A stretch of 64,000 nucleotides of DNA from Margaritifera margaritifera (Eukaryota > Mollusca > Bivalvia > Unionida > Margaritiferidae), in contig JAQPZY010001688.1 in the NCBI GenBank assembly GCA_029931535.1, forward strand, positions 620,001 to 684,000, written 5' to 3'. The notes under the pieces were generated by a model. That model saw only the letters and a list, made by a program, of their open reading frames with translations, was not told the DNA's origin and did not search any database. This document shows, piece after piece, positions 49,519 through 62,674 of this stretch; positions within the stretch are counted from its first letter, which is position 1; each line of letters begins with the position of its first letter. A program made the translations under genes and the position numbers.

Positions 49519-49775
49519 CTGAAAAAACACACAAGTACACACACACGTCACAGAACAGTTAACAATAGTTGACATACAGTATCAGGTCCATAGCTGCCAG
49601 TATGGTGGGTATGATTAGACTGGTATCATATTTAAAGAAAAGTAATACAGCTGTAGTAGGTATCAAAATCAGTAAGAAACAATTCAAACCAGAGCAACTT
49701 TGATGGATCACCATCACAAAATCTCACAACTTTTTTACTGAATATTGCTTAATCTGAAACAGTATCATTCAGTAT

Positions 49776-50930
49776 CATTTTAGACCCTCTACTCAATCTC
49801 CACTTTCCAACAGTGCCTTTAGACCCTCTACTCCATCCCCACTTCCAAACAGTGCCTTTCAACCCTCTACTCCCTCCCCACTTCCCAACAGTGCCTTTCA
49901 ACGCTCTACTCCCTCCCCACTTCATAAACAGTTTCTTTCAACCCTCTACTCCCTCCCCACTTCCCAAGTGTCTTTAGACCCTCTACTCTCTCCACACTTC
50001 CAAACAGTGCCTATCACCCCTCTACTCCCTTCCCACTTCTGAATAGTACCTTTAGATCTTCTACTCCCTCCCTACTTCATAACAGTGTCTTTAGACCCTC
50101 TACTCCCCCCATTTCCAAACAGTGTCTTTAGACCCTCTACTCCCCCCATTTCCAAACAGTGTCTTTAGACCCTCTACTCCCCCCATTTCCAAACAGTGTC
50201 TTTAGACCCTCTACTCCCTCCCCACTTTCCAACAGTGCCTTTAGACCCTCTACTCCCCCCATTTCCAAACAGTGTCTTTAGACCCTCTACTCCCTCCCCA
50301 CTTTCCAACAGTGTCTTTAGAACCTCTACTCCCCCCATTTCCAAACAGTGTCCTTCAAACTTCTACTCCCTCCCTGCTTCCCAACAGTGCCTTTAGACCC
50401 TCTCCCTCCCTGCTTCCCAACAGTGCCTTTAGACCCTCTCCCTCCCTGCTTCCCAACAGTGCCTTTAGACCCTCTCCCTCCCTACTTCCCAACAGTGCCT
50501 TTAGACCCTCTACTCCCTTCCCACTTTCCAACAGTGCCTTTAGACCCTCTACTCCCTCCCCACTTTCCAACAGTGTCTTTAGACCCTCTACTCCCTCCCC
50601 ACTTTCCAACAGTGCCTTTAGACCCTCTACTTCCTCCCCACTTCCCAACAGTGTCTTTAGACCCTCTACTCCCTCCCCACTTCCCAACAGTGCCTTTCAA
50701 CCCTCTACTCCCTCCCCACTTCATAAACAGTGTCTTTCAACCCTCTACTCCCTCGCGCTTTCCAACAGTGTCTTTAGACCCTCTACTCCCTCCCCGCTTC
50801 CCAACAGTGTCTTTAGACCCTCTACTCCCTCATCACTTTCCAACAGTGCCTTTAGACCCGCTACTCCCTCATCACTTTCCAACAGTGCCTATATTCCCTC
50901 TACTCCCTCCCCACTTTCCAACAGTGTCTC
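49776..50930. repeat. ~38-bp minisatellite, G-rich in the SLC4 transcript
   Basis: About 30 units of cagtgcctttagaccctcta followed by ctccctccccactttccaa. Unit variants lack a few bases (cccccatttccaa, ctccctccctgcttcccaa). On the minus (transcript) strand most units carry three G runs (gggg, ggg, ggg), so neighbouring units could form RNA G-quadruplexes. Long ORFs here, up to 239 codons on the plus strand and 110 on the minus, arise because the repeat lacks stops. They are not supported as genes. Confidence 0.95.
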
Positions 50931-53314
50931 TTGTGCTCAAAGCCTGAATTCAGATATCTTTATTATGTATCTTCTTGCTATGACTCCATAGAGAAAGTCC
51001 GATTACAAAAAATATTTGAAAATATCACATCATAATCTAAATTGTGTACCTTCGACTCCTGACCCCCAATCCCAGATACCAGTGAAGGGAGCCAAATATT
51101 ATATCCCATTTTGCACATAGCTACCACATGAACAACTGATTTACCAAATTAGGTACAGTTGGTAAATAATCAAGTTATGGATAGATAAATGGATGTATGG
51201 GCATACAGTATCACAATATCCAAAAATCTACAACAGGGGGAATAATTATAAATTAAGATATGATGAATAATAAAAACAAAAAGAAGAAGATTTTTCTATG
51301 TACCACTGACAACCAACAAAAAATAACCAAAAAGTAGTTGCCCATTAACACCTATGATTTTAGAAAGAAAATTGTTGCTTAATGCCAAATTCTGGTAGTG
51401 ATAGGCCTGAGTACATGTATACATGTAAAAGAAAATTGTTCTTCCCTCATTATAATGTCACTGAATGTCATCTATTTGGGGGCAAATGAAAGAGAATATG
51501 TACTGGTATGTACACATAATTGAGGAAAAACTGGAAAACAGAATATATGTAAAATCATATACTCTTTAAATGCCTTATAAAATCTATCTCAATCATAATG
51601 AGGGAATGATTTGATGTAATTTAAAACACTTAACAAAGTAACAAGTTTAACAATTAACACCAAATTTCTTACTACAGGATACCGATTGACACGAGAGAAA
51701 AACTGCAATAAGAGTGGATTTTTCTGTGTCATAGCTCTGTCAGGTCCAAAACAGGGTAACTAATACAATAAATATCTGCTTGCATTATTAGTTTTCAATT
51801 TAAATCAAAGTGTTTCTAATTAAATTTGAAAACAAAATCAGATTGACATGCAACTTTTGTTGAGGTATTGTTGCTGTTTTAACTGGTTCCCTCCAATACG
51901 CTGTACTTAAAAGAAGTACCACTGTCCTTTCAGCCTAGAAAATCATTGGTCCCTTGTCTAGTCCATTACTAAAGGAAAACAGACCTTCGTAAGTTCATAA
52001 ATCATTCTTTATTCTAATAAAATACACATTTTTCAAATATTGGACCCTAAAATATGCATGTTTTTTTAGTTGGTTTGTGAAATTTAATGTTTATCCTAAT
52101 CTGCAGTCTAAAACTACCCATTTCAAGAAAATGTTCAAGATCTTAAGGAACTGATAATCATTTCTAATTTTCTTAAGCACATGGCACAACCTTTACCTGA
52201 GCAATTTACAGTATTTTGTAGAGTGTAACTCATCCCCACCCCCACCCCCAGAAATAACAAAATAAACTGAGAAGTTTCATTGCATAATTCAAATGTAATG
52301 CCAATTTTCAAGATCTCTTCTAGTCCCATCCAGTGTAGATAGTGATGACTTTCTTAACTACTAAGGCCATTTCTTTTCTTACCCAACAAAAGGCCTAACA
52401 TTGAAGCATGAATTAGAATTCCACCTGACTATCATCCTGTGTCGTGCTAGTACAGTACATGTGCATTTTTCTCTTCGCTAGCCATGGGTCACTGATCCAC
52501 TTCATTCTACATCATACCTTAGCATATGTAGCTAGCCGAAACAATGTTTTAAACAAGTGCACTCTTGTGATGAAAGAGTTACTGTCTGTATCGAGCTAAA
52601 TCAACTGACCAATGAGAATGCTTATTACAAATGTCAGACTTAGGTATTCAATTTGACAACTTCTATGATATCCACATGCCTTAACACGAAAGAAAACTTG
52701 TGTGGAATGGCTTAAATTGGAAAAACTGATATGCAACACATATTGTTGTCTATGGAGGCCATGGTGATTATTCCCAACTATCTTTCTAAGTAAACAGCAA
52801 TCTGACTGGATCAGTTTCTTTCATCTGCAACCAATCAGATAGCAGAGTGGTAGAAACTGTTTCAGCTGGCTACGTAAATGGCCGAATGGCCGCACACATC
52901 GTTAATCCAACGAACAAACGAACGAACGGAATGAAGCAGATCAATGACCCTAAACTAGTGAAGATGGTGCATTTTCAGTTTCTGTATATTGCTTTATATA
53001 ATACACACATGTTGTATAATAATATGTGAAAATTAAGCTTAAAATGTGTGTATTATACAAGGAGATACACATTATACAGTGGGATGGACAAGTGTAACAC
53101 TACAGTATATGCCCCATCCCCAATTGTGGTGGCCTTTAAAAACAAAGCACCATATACAAAGCAAAGTAACCCTGTAAAATCAATCACACCATTAAAAGTC
53201 ATAAATAAAACATATTAAACATATTCAAACCATAATGGTTGAGCATGAAATAAAAAAACAAAAGACTCCTGTTTAAACATGAAAAGCAAACATATATTAA
53301 ACATGAAAAGCAAG
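50931..53314. other. Intron sequence, mostly unrecognised
   Basis: It includes a C-rich patch at 52233-52252 (G-rich in the transcript) and, at 53090-53150, a 3'-tail-like ggacaagtgtaacactacag then tatgccccatccccaattgt, which may be the end of a lost core-repeat element. Confidence 0.45.
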
Positions 53315-53316
53315 TA

Positions 53317-53413
<97 letters not shown>

Positions 53414-53440
53414 ATGTATATATGTATATAGATATATATC
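53315..53440. repeat. (TA)n microsatellite
   Basis: About 125 bp of TA with occasional tgta interruptions. ORFs over it are artefacts. Confidence 0.97.
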
Positions 53441-53689
53441 CTCTACAACATTGTTTTATCTGACAATAAATAATTTGTATAATAAGCATGACAATTGTGG
53501 AGGTGAAAGCAAAAACCCGTACTAATTTGATAATCAGAACTGAATGAATAAGGCATAATAAAGTAGGTTTCAATCACTTTTGCTGAATGCAATATGAAAT
53601 AATGTATTAGCCATTTCTCGAACAGATGATTAATATAATACTAAAGGCATAAAAAGCATATTTGTAAGAAGAAAAAAGCTGAACATGAT

Positions 53690-55450
53690 TTCGTAACAAG
53701 GTATTTACTCATAAAGACAAATCCCTTTGCCAACATGTGCACATTTTGAGAAGCCAACAACATAAAGACTGGTATAGGGGAAACCACAAGAGTCCACAAT
53801 GACCTGTTTTGGGTATGGTTGAGAAACTCTCCTTATGATGCATCCAAATACCAATTTTCATGGGTGTAGGTAAAATAGGGATCAAGATATTGAGAGGGTA
53901 TGCCAAACAGATGAAAATACAAAGGTCAATCAAGCATGAAAATCATGTTTCAGTGACCTAGTTTTGGTATGGTTGAGTTACCCTCCTTGAGGTGCCCCCA
54001 CATACCAAGTTTCATGAGTGTAGGTCAAAAAGGGCTCCAAGACACTGAGTGTAAAAAATCGATATTGGAAAAAAAATCAGTCACACAAGCATGAAAATAA
54101 GGTCACAATGACCTAGTTTTGATTCTGCAGAGTTACTCAACTTGATTTGCATCCAAATTTCAATTTTCATAAGTGTAGGTGAAATAAGGTTCAAGATACT
54201 GAAGATGTAACAAACATCTAAAAATAAAAAGTCACTCAAGCATGAATGTATGGTCACATTGACCTAGTGCCGGTATAATTAAGTTACTGTCATTAAGATG
54301 CTTCCACATACTAATTTTCATGAGTGGAGGTGAAATAGGGGCCAAGATACTGAGGGTACAATGATGGAACAGCTGAAAATACAAAAGTCACTTAAGTGTG
54401 ATAATTAGGTCCCACTGATCTAGTTTTGGTCTGGCTGACTTACTTTTATCGAGATGCATCCCTATAACAATTTTGATGTGCAGATGAAATATGGTCCAAG
54501 ATATTGAAGGTGTAACAAATAAACAGATGAAGATTCAAAACTTACTTAAGCATGAAAATTGCATGAAATGGACCTAGTTTTGGTATGGCTGAGTTACTTT
54601 CATCAAGATGTAAGCATGTACCAATTTTCACGTGTGGGTGAAATAGGGCCCAAGATATCGGGTTATTGGGTGTGTAACCAATGTACAGCTGATAATAAAA
54701 AAAGTTACTCAAGCATGCAAATTGCATCACACTGACCTAGTTTTGGTATATTTGATTTATACTTGTACAAATGCATCTACATACTAATTTTCATGTGTAG
54801 GTGAAATAAGTGCAAGATACTCGAGGTGTTAGAAACAAATAGCAGAAAATACACAAATCAGTTGAATGTGAAAATTGCATCAAATTGACACAGTTTCGGT
54901 ATGGTTGAAGTTCTTTCATCAAGATATATCTACACATCAATTTGTACGAGTGTAGTTGAAGTAAGGTGTAAGATATTTTGGGTATAACAAATGAACAACC
55001 GACAATACAAAAGGTACTCAAATGCAACATACTGATCTAATTTTCTTGTGGTTGAGCTACTTTCATCGAGTTGTATCTATATAACAATTTTCATGAGAGT
55101 AGGTGATATGGTTTAAAATGTTAAGGGTGTAACAACTTAACTAATAATACAAAAGTCACTAAAGCATGAAAATTGGGTCACATTGATCTAGTTTGGTATG
55201 GTTGAGTTATTCTCATCCAGATGTATCTACATAACAATTTTAATAAGGTGAAACAGAGCCCAACATACTGAGCATATAATGAACCAGTGAAAATACAAAA
55301 AAGTCACTAATGCATTCAAATTAGGTCATAGCAACCCAGTTTTGCTATGGCTGAGTTGCTCTTCCTGAGATGCATCAACATGCCAATTTTCACAACTGAG
55401 ATATTGAGGGGGTAATGAAATACTGCAAAGGTAATAAACAAACACATGAA
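53690..55450. repeat. Tandem core array (family 4), long copy
   Basis: About eleven degenerate units, roughly 155 bp each, share tcactcaagcatgaaaatta, gacctagttttggtatggtt, gagttactttcatcaagatg, accaattttcatgagtgtag and gtgaaatagggcccaagata. It is the same family as 28480-29100. Short ORFs on the minus strand across it are repeat artefacts. Confidence 0.75.
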
Positions 55451-57599
55451 TAGGCAAAATTCTTTGTTGGCAAGGGATAATAAGACTTTAAATGATCTTA
55501 ACACTGTAGAACATTTAAAAAAATGGGAAGCATGTCAGGCCCAAATCTTGTACTCTAGCTATCAGTTGTTTCAAGTTTATCGGGGTCACATACTATTGAA
55601 CACTTTACATAAGCACCAAGTCATTAATCATGAAATATGCCCAGTTTATGAGTGAGTTAATTTTCATATGTCAAAGTTGTGCATCAAGTCTTGAAATTAT
55701 ATGTATGCCTTATGATGCTCACAGATCTTGAGAAATTAAACAAACAAATGTAAGTCTGTATCCTTAAGACACAAAATGTAAGCCCCTTGTCTGTGGTATG
55801 CAGGACTCCCTGCAGAAGTTCACAGTCATCCATCTCCAAAACCTGGGTGTGATTATATAAATGTGGTGGACCCATATTGAAAGGAGGTTCAGGAACCAGA
55901 AACTTGTGATAGTCAAAGTGAAAACGAGTAGAACAATTATTGTGTAATACAATCAAAATATCAAGACACTGGCTGGCAGCTGAGTCATTCACTTAAGTGA
56001 TCCATTTTGAACAGTAACAGTTACTGGTAACTGTACAGGCTGTTCCAATAAAACATACTTGGGACCCAGGGAAGGCACTTTTAATATGGAGTAGTCACCC
56101 ATAGATGGAATTTATAATTTTGTATTATTTTCATATGAACTCTTTTGAGTAATCAGAGTACCCTGGGACATATTTTTTAAAAACTGCCTTCCCTCAGTAC
56201 CACATATGTTAAAATGGAACTGCCCTAAGCTCTAATTTCTATTTTTGATGTTGTTTTATTAAACTGAGGATAATAAGACTACTGTTTGTTACTATCACGT
56301 TCATTCTCCCCACCCACCCAATCTGCAAGAAACACAAGTTAAATGAGTCATTTCTCAAGTATTGGGCATATGTAACTGGTTTTTAGAATGGTACTAACTG
56401 TTTGCATGCCATGTGATTGACTGCTGGTCAGCTGACAGTGCTGTGACAGTGTCTGATGCAAACAAAGTATTTAAAAGAGACAATTCATGCTTCTTTTTTA
56501 TTCCTGATAATAATGTTAAAAGCCAGCTTTCAGTTCTGTAAATGGACAATATCATCACACAAGTAAATCAAACAAGTCTGTAACAGATAGATCAAAATTT
56601 TCACAAAAAAAATACAAAAATATATGAGATGTCCTTTTTGTCAAGCTTGCCCTTTGTTTAGCTAGAGAGTAGAAAAACTACAATATTGGGATTAATAAAA
56701 AAAACTTTAATATTGAACTTACTCTAGGTTGACAATGTGAATTTCCAGACATACAGATGTACGGACACAGAGGATGGCAAAGTGATCACTATGTCCAACT
56801 CCTACCAAGGCAGACACGACAATAAAAATTTGGACTGACCAGGGCTGGAAAAATCGAAAAATGGTATACTTGCCAGAAATCGAGATTTTCATAAAACTTG
56901 CCAAAATCTGGATTTTTCCAGATAATTTTAACTGATAAGAATAACTTTTAACTTAAACTCGGCTGCCAGACAAGTGTTTTCTCCAACCCTGCTGATGTGT
57001 TGCTTTAAAAAAACAGACTCACAATAAATGCACAAAAAACAGAAGAATAAATCACCTGAGTCACTTATATGATTAAGTAGCTGATTTTCCTTGTGACCTT
57101 TTGTTGCAAGAAAAAAAAGGAATATATACAAATTACTGTATCCTTCAACTGATTTTTGAAAAACTCATTTGACTAAATTTAGTTGAAAATGATTGTAATT
57201 TGAAATACTTTGAATTTACTGTTTTTCATGATCATGCCAATTTTCATAAATTTCATAACTGCTACAGCCATGAATTAAAAAAGCCATGAAAAAATTTTCC
57301 TTTTGTGAAAACTGGACCCCTATCCCATTCCAGCAATTTAAGTACTGATGAAGAATATCACTTTTTGTAAAACCACAAAATTTGACACTCAAGAAAAAAT
57401 TAATTCAATATTTTGTTTCTGTTATTTCAAGAAACCATGACATAGAATGCATTTTTTTGTGTTTACATAAAACACTTCACTAGAGGCTAAAGAAAGAATA
57501 TTTTAATGTAAGCATCACAATTTTTAATGTAAGCACACCAATTAAAAATAAACAAAGTTTCGAGCAAATACTCCGTAATAATGGTATTATGTACACATG
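55451..57599. other. Intron sequence with one unexplained ORF
   Basis: A minus-strand ORF at 55684-55992 contains SQCLDILIVLHNN, YHKFLVPEPPFNMGPPHLYN and TQVLEMDDCELLQG. Its composition looks more protein-like than its neighbours. No family is recognised and its splice sites are weak. It may be a relic of another gene. Confidence 0.3.
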
Positions 57600-57818
57600 C
57601 GGATATACTCGCTTATAAGTCGAGTCCAAAAGCAAACAACATACACCCTGATCTGCTGTCGCATAATGTACAGGCAGATCCAGGTATATGTCGTTTGTTC
57701 TACTGATTACTACTAATAAACTTCATAGACCCAAATCTGCCAGTGCATTATGCAACAGCAGATCTGGGTCTCTGCAGTTTGCAGTTGGACTTGACTTATA
57801 AGAAAATATATACGGTAT
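57600..57818. mobile_element. Two-hairpin MITE, copy at 57.6 kb
   Basis: It has ggatatactcgcttataagt at the left and atatatacggtata at the right. The spacer tgtttgttctactgattact and both hairpins are present with substitutions. Confidence 0.75.
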
Positions 57819-58039
57819 ACATGTATGTCTTTATTGTTTCCATTTTTCAAAAAATAAAACTTGAAATTCCAACGGCTCCAAGGTCTAGAACCTAAAAGAA
57901 AACGTGTTAGTAAATTGATTATTGGCCAATACCATACAATAAGTAACATCTTCCTTCATATTTCGGGCTTCAATCCATAATTTCCTTTACTGGGGAATTT
58001 GCTGAATCTAAAACTAAATCTACTTCTTAAATTGCTCTG

Positions 58040-58208
58040 TATTTCTTCTATAATAGGCCCAGGGGGCCATCACCATACATTTTTGAAACATTTGGCAGGG
58101 TACTCTCTTTGGACATAGCATCCTATTAATAAAATGTCGCTTAAATTTTCTGCAAGTCTGGGATGGACTTATCTTCAAGAGTTTGTTTATCACTGGATAA
58201 ATACGGTA
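58040..58208. mobile_element. Second MITE-like family, diverged copy
   Basis: Shared parts are ggcccagggggcca, gggatggacttatcttcaag and atcactggataaatacggta at the right end. The left end is worn. Confidence 0.4.
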
Positions 58209-58733
58209 AATTTGTCATGCCATATTGTTGTACCTGATCACCAAAATAAAATGCAATTAAGCATTAAGGACAAAACTAAGCAAAAGATTTATGTTACTTG
58301 CTTAGTAAAAATAGAATTTTGCTAACATTTAGTGATGTAAAATACAAATATGGGTGAGCAGATAATCAGAAGTATGTTGAAAGATGGGGCGGGGGGAGGG
58401 GGGACAAAAAATATAACACTTAATACTGATGATTTACCTATGCTGTAATAAGGAAGATGATATGGAATATTTCGGGTAAAAATCTGAAATGGAAAAATGA
58501 CCATTTTTTCTGCTTTCTCAGATGTAACATTCTCATGAAAATGTACCAAAAACACATAAAATTTTCCTTCATATTTTATACAAAATTCAGGGAAAGTAAC
58601 AAGATTTTACTTGTCCAGAAAAAAGATTGTTTTCCAAAGCTGCAAGACAACAGATTTTTCTAATCCTGGAAGAAGAATAAAGTTACACAAAAAAAAGCAT
58701 AAAAAACAACTAAAAATTAAATTTTAATCTTAC
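58209..58733. other. Intron sequence, nothing recognised
   Basis: It contains a G-rich run near 58387-58403. No other feature is supported. Confidence 0.45.
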
Positions 58734-58952
58734 TGTGATGCCCATGGTGGTGAATACGTGGCTCAGAATACTTCTTGCCTATGTCTGCTAATGAACGTAT
58801 AAGCGGCAGATGAAGTTTACTGGAATTTTCATGATTGTGTCGATGATGGTGGTCATTCTGGTGTTGATGTCGTAGAAGCATCATACTACATACTCTCTCT
58901 TTCAAATCATCTTCAAGTTGCTTATTAGCCACCATGTTTTCCAAAGTTATAT
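58734..58952 (-). CDS. SLC4A7/8/10-like: SLC4 transporter exon: histidine-rich linker and RSLADIGKK motif
   Basis: This 219-nt exon has acceptor atttcttgtag, donor A|gtaaga, and is phase 1 to phase 1. It continues the cytoplasmic domain with ITLENMVANKQLEDDLKERV, then MMLLRHQHQN, LPLIRSLADIGKKYSEPRI and a terminal HHHGHH. Vertebrate relatives have a matching 'LLKRHHHQN ... PLVRSFADIGKKHSDPH' segment, so the order is conserved. Here the histidines are expanded into two clusters, DHHHRHNH before the motif and HHHGHH at the exon end. The role of the clusters is unknown; pH sensing or metal binding would be speculation. The donor leaves one base (A), so joining to the next exon gives Asn if the 36-nt exon is used and Ser if it is skipped. 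Confidence 0.95.
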
Positions 58953-59590
58953 CTACAAGAAATAAATATCACTTGAATAGCATTGAATTTCAAACCAGCT
59001 AAAACTTGACTCTTAATGTTCCTCAAGGATTTTGTTCTATATTAGGTTGTGATGCATGATTTTCAGGTGCAATGACTGTGGTGTCCTGATTACTGCAGGC
59101 TAAATTAACTACAAGAAGAATGTATGTATCTTAGACTCCAGAAAACCAACTTTATGGGTCATGTGACATCAGCCTCCCCCCCCCCCCCCAAGTTTATGGT
59201 GGGTCATAGTATCACAACATTATGTTTGCAACCATTGCACTGTTTTTCAGATTACAATAATGTTTAATGCAGCCAGGATCCGAATGACATTATTGTTTAA
59301 TGCAGCCAGGATTCAACTTAAGTAGTGGTTGAACCTAAAGACAAAAGAAGTTTTTAAGCAGAAATCTGGGTTAAATACAAAGTGGCTAGAAAACTCTCTA
59401 GAATTATTTGTTTAATAATTGAAAGGATTGGTTATACTGTATTGTGTAAGCAGTCGTTAATCCTGCGGACAATCTTACAATCCCACCAGGAATGGTGTTA
59501 TATCAACAATATCATACACCAAAGGACACAGAAACAAGAAGAACCTTATTTAATACCACAGCAGTTTTATGTTTTGTACCTTGAACATTA
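58953..59590. other. Intron sequence with small local duplications
   Basis: A 14-nt C run lies at 59176-59189. A 33-bp segment (taatgtttaatgcagccagg) is duplicated in tandem at 59255-59320. Confidence 0.55.
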
Positions 59591-59995
59591 GCTAATACAT
59601 GTATTGAGCCATTACCTTGATACTGAAGACAGGACCCCAATATGATATGCGACACAACTTAAAGTGATGTTTCATAAATATATCATGCAGGTTTCATCTC
59701 TTACTCTCAAAACAGCTAAAATGTTTTACTGTGGATGGGAAAGTGTGATGGAAAACTTAAAATATTAAGCCCTGACACTTACCTTGAAGATAGGAACCCA
59801 AATGTGTATGTGACACACCTAATGATGATGTATAAGCATACTATGTTTCATCCCTTAATCTCAAATGGCTTTAAGGTTGTATCGCAGAAGGGAAAGTATG
59901 ACACAGAACTGACAAATTTAATATAGAGCCTGGACCTTGAAGATAGGTCTCCCAATGTTGTATGCAGCACACCTTCTATTGATGAAAAGGCTCTG
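59590..59995. repeat. Degenerate ~165-bp tandem repeat, about 2.5 units
   Basis: The units share taccttgaagataggaaccc, gtatgtgacacacct, atgatg and gtttcatcccttaatctcaa, then gggaaagtatgacaca. It is not similar to the five core families. Confidence 0.6.
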
Positions 59996-60061
59996 GACAA
60001 TTAGAATGATGCGCTAAATTAAGAACAGCTGCAAAACAAGGCATCTAATTCCTTACTGTAA

Positions 60062-61761
60062 TATATAATTCCTGCATAAGAAGCCTGTGAGACAGAAGTA
60101 TTTTTATATACAATTCCTGCATATGGACCCCATGAGACACAAGTATTTATATATACAATTCCTGCATATGGACCCCATGACACAAGTATTTATCTATACA
60201 ATTCCCGCATATGGACCCCATGAGACACAAGTATTTATATATACAATTCCTGCATATGGACCCCATGACACAAGTATTTATATATACAATTCCTGCATAT
60301 GGACCCCATGAGACACAAGTATTTATATATACAATTCCTGCATATGGACCCCATGAGACACAAGTATTTATATATACAATTCCTGCATATGGACCCCATG
60401 AGACACAAGCATTTATATATACAATTCCTGCATATGGACCCCATGAGACACAAGCATTTATATATACAATTCCTGCATATGGACCCCATGAGACACAAGT
60501 ATTTATATATACAATTCCTGCATATGGACTCCATGAGACACAAGTATTTATATATACAATTCCTGCATATGGACTCCATGAGACACAAGTATTTATATAT
60601 ACAATTCCTGCATATGAAGCCTGTGAGACACAAGTATTTATATATATAATTCCTGCATATGAAGCCTGTGAGACACAAGCATTTATATATACAATTCCTG
60701 CATATGGACCCCATGAGACACAAGCATTTATATATACAATTCCTGCATATGGACCCCATGAGACACAAGTATTTATATATACAATTCCTGCATATGAAGA
60801 TTGCGAGACATAAGCATTTATATATACAATTCCTGCATATGGACCCCATGAGACACAATTATTTATATATATAATTCCTGCATATGGACCCCATGAGACA
60901 CAAGCATTTATTTATACAATTCCTGCATATGGACCCCATGAGACACAAGTATTTATATATACAATTCCTGCATATGGACCCCATGAGACACAAGCATTTA
61001 TATATACAATTCCTGCATATGGACCCCATGAGACACAAGCATTTATATATACAATTCCTGCATATGGACCCCATGAGACACAAGTATTTATATATATAAT
61101 TCCTGCATATGGACTCCATGAGACACAAGTATTTATATATATAATTCCTGCATATGGACCCCATGAGACACAAGCATTTATATATACAATTCCTGCATAT
61201 GGACCCTGAGACACAAGCATTTATATATACAATTCCTGCATATGGACCCCATGAGACACAAGTATTTATATATATATAATTCCTGCATATGGACCCCATT
61301 ACACAAGTATTTATATATATAATTCCTGCATATGGACCCCATGAGACACAAGTATTTATATATATAATTCCTGCATATGGACCCCATGAGACACAAGTAT
61401 TTATATATATAATTCCTGCATATGGACCCCATGAGACACAAGTATTTATATATATAATTTCTGCATATGGACTCCATGAGACACAAGTATTTATATATAC
61501 AATTCCTGCATATGGACCCCATGAGACACAAGTATTTATATATACAATTCCTGCATATGGACTCCATGAGACACAAGTATTTATATATATAATTCCTGCA
61601 TATGGACCCCATGACACAAGTATTTATATATACAATTCCTGCATATGGACCCCATGAGACACAAGTATTTATATATATAATTCCTGCATATGGACTCCAT
61701 GAGACACAAGTATTTATATATATAATTCCTGCATATGAAGCCTGTGAGACAGAAGTATTTT
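60062..61761. repeat. 45-bp satellite, about 37 copies
   Basis: The unit is ggaccccatgagacacaagt, atttatatatacaattcctg, catat. Variants include ggactccatg, gaagcctgtg and units lacking two bases (ccatgacaca). The outermost units at both ends are of the rarer gaagcctgtgagacagaagt type. Because 45 is a multiple of three and the unit lacks stops in several frames, ORFs of up to 252 codons open on both strands. They are not supported as genes. Confidence 0.96.
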
Positions 61762-62674
61762 GATCTGAACTCAATGAAGAAGAAACTTTATAATGATATA
61801 CCACCAAAGAAAATCTTTGACATTTTGAGAGAATGCAGTTTACATGGCGAATTTTGACCATAAATGTTGAGGATTTTACATGTTTTACCTTTATCTATTA
61901 TTTTACATACCTATGACAGAATTTTAACATCTCCACCTATTATATTTTATCTTTTTGTTGTACTTCATGTTGACATTTATTTGGATGGGTTCATCTTCCT
62001 AATGTTTTTGTGCAATCCTTTATTTTATAATATTTAGAATTTTACTTTTAATTGGCAAAATATAGCCATCATTGTGCTAAGCTGCCTTTAAACACTAATA
62101 CATATCCTACAAATGAGACATCTATCGTTAGGTACAAATGCCATTCGAAATAGAACTATTTCTGACTATAGATATCATCATAAATAATGTATGCAAGATG
62201 AATTCTTCTTGAGGATACAGCTAATTATGGTAAACGTTCTACTATTGTATTATATCTCTGTATTGCAGTGAAGGGGAGTGGTGGCTATCTCAAATCCAAT
62301 CGACATCACTGATCTATATTTCTGACCAATATCATCACATCCAATCTGATGAGACATTGCAATTTCAATATATGATAACATCACTAATACCTGTATCTAT
62401 ATCTCTCTATCTGTATCTATATCCATCACACACACACACATTTTGTGTGTCCTCCTTCTTTGACGGGGATAATTAAATCAGCTTTATAATAAATAATTGT
62501 GAATATCCAATGCATCCAATTTTTAACAAATCTGACTCAAGCTTGACAAGACTAATCAATTATCAAATCCACTTCCATCAATGAAATGAAAAAAATAAAT
62601 AAATTTTAAAAAAATAAAATTTAAAAGGCAGGCTTTCGGGTTGAGGCAGTAAAGGTGCCAAGAATGGTACCCAC
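61762..62674. other. Intron sequence, nothing recognised
   Basis: AT-rich sequence with a short CA run near 62429. No other feature was seen. Confidence 0.5.

Noticed and set aside
50272..50991. 239-codon Pro/Ser-rich plus-strand ORF and opposing Gly-rich ORFs.
   Set aside because: The ORF is made of a 38-bp minisatellite with no start context, splice sites or non-repeat domain.
60211..61861. Long ORFs (200-252 codons) on both strands.
   Set aside because: They follow from a stop-free 45-bp satellite; the same peptides repeat in several frames on both strands.
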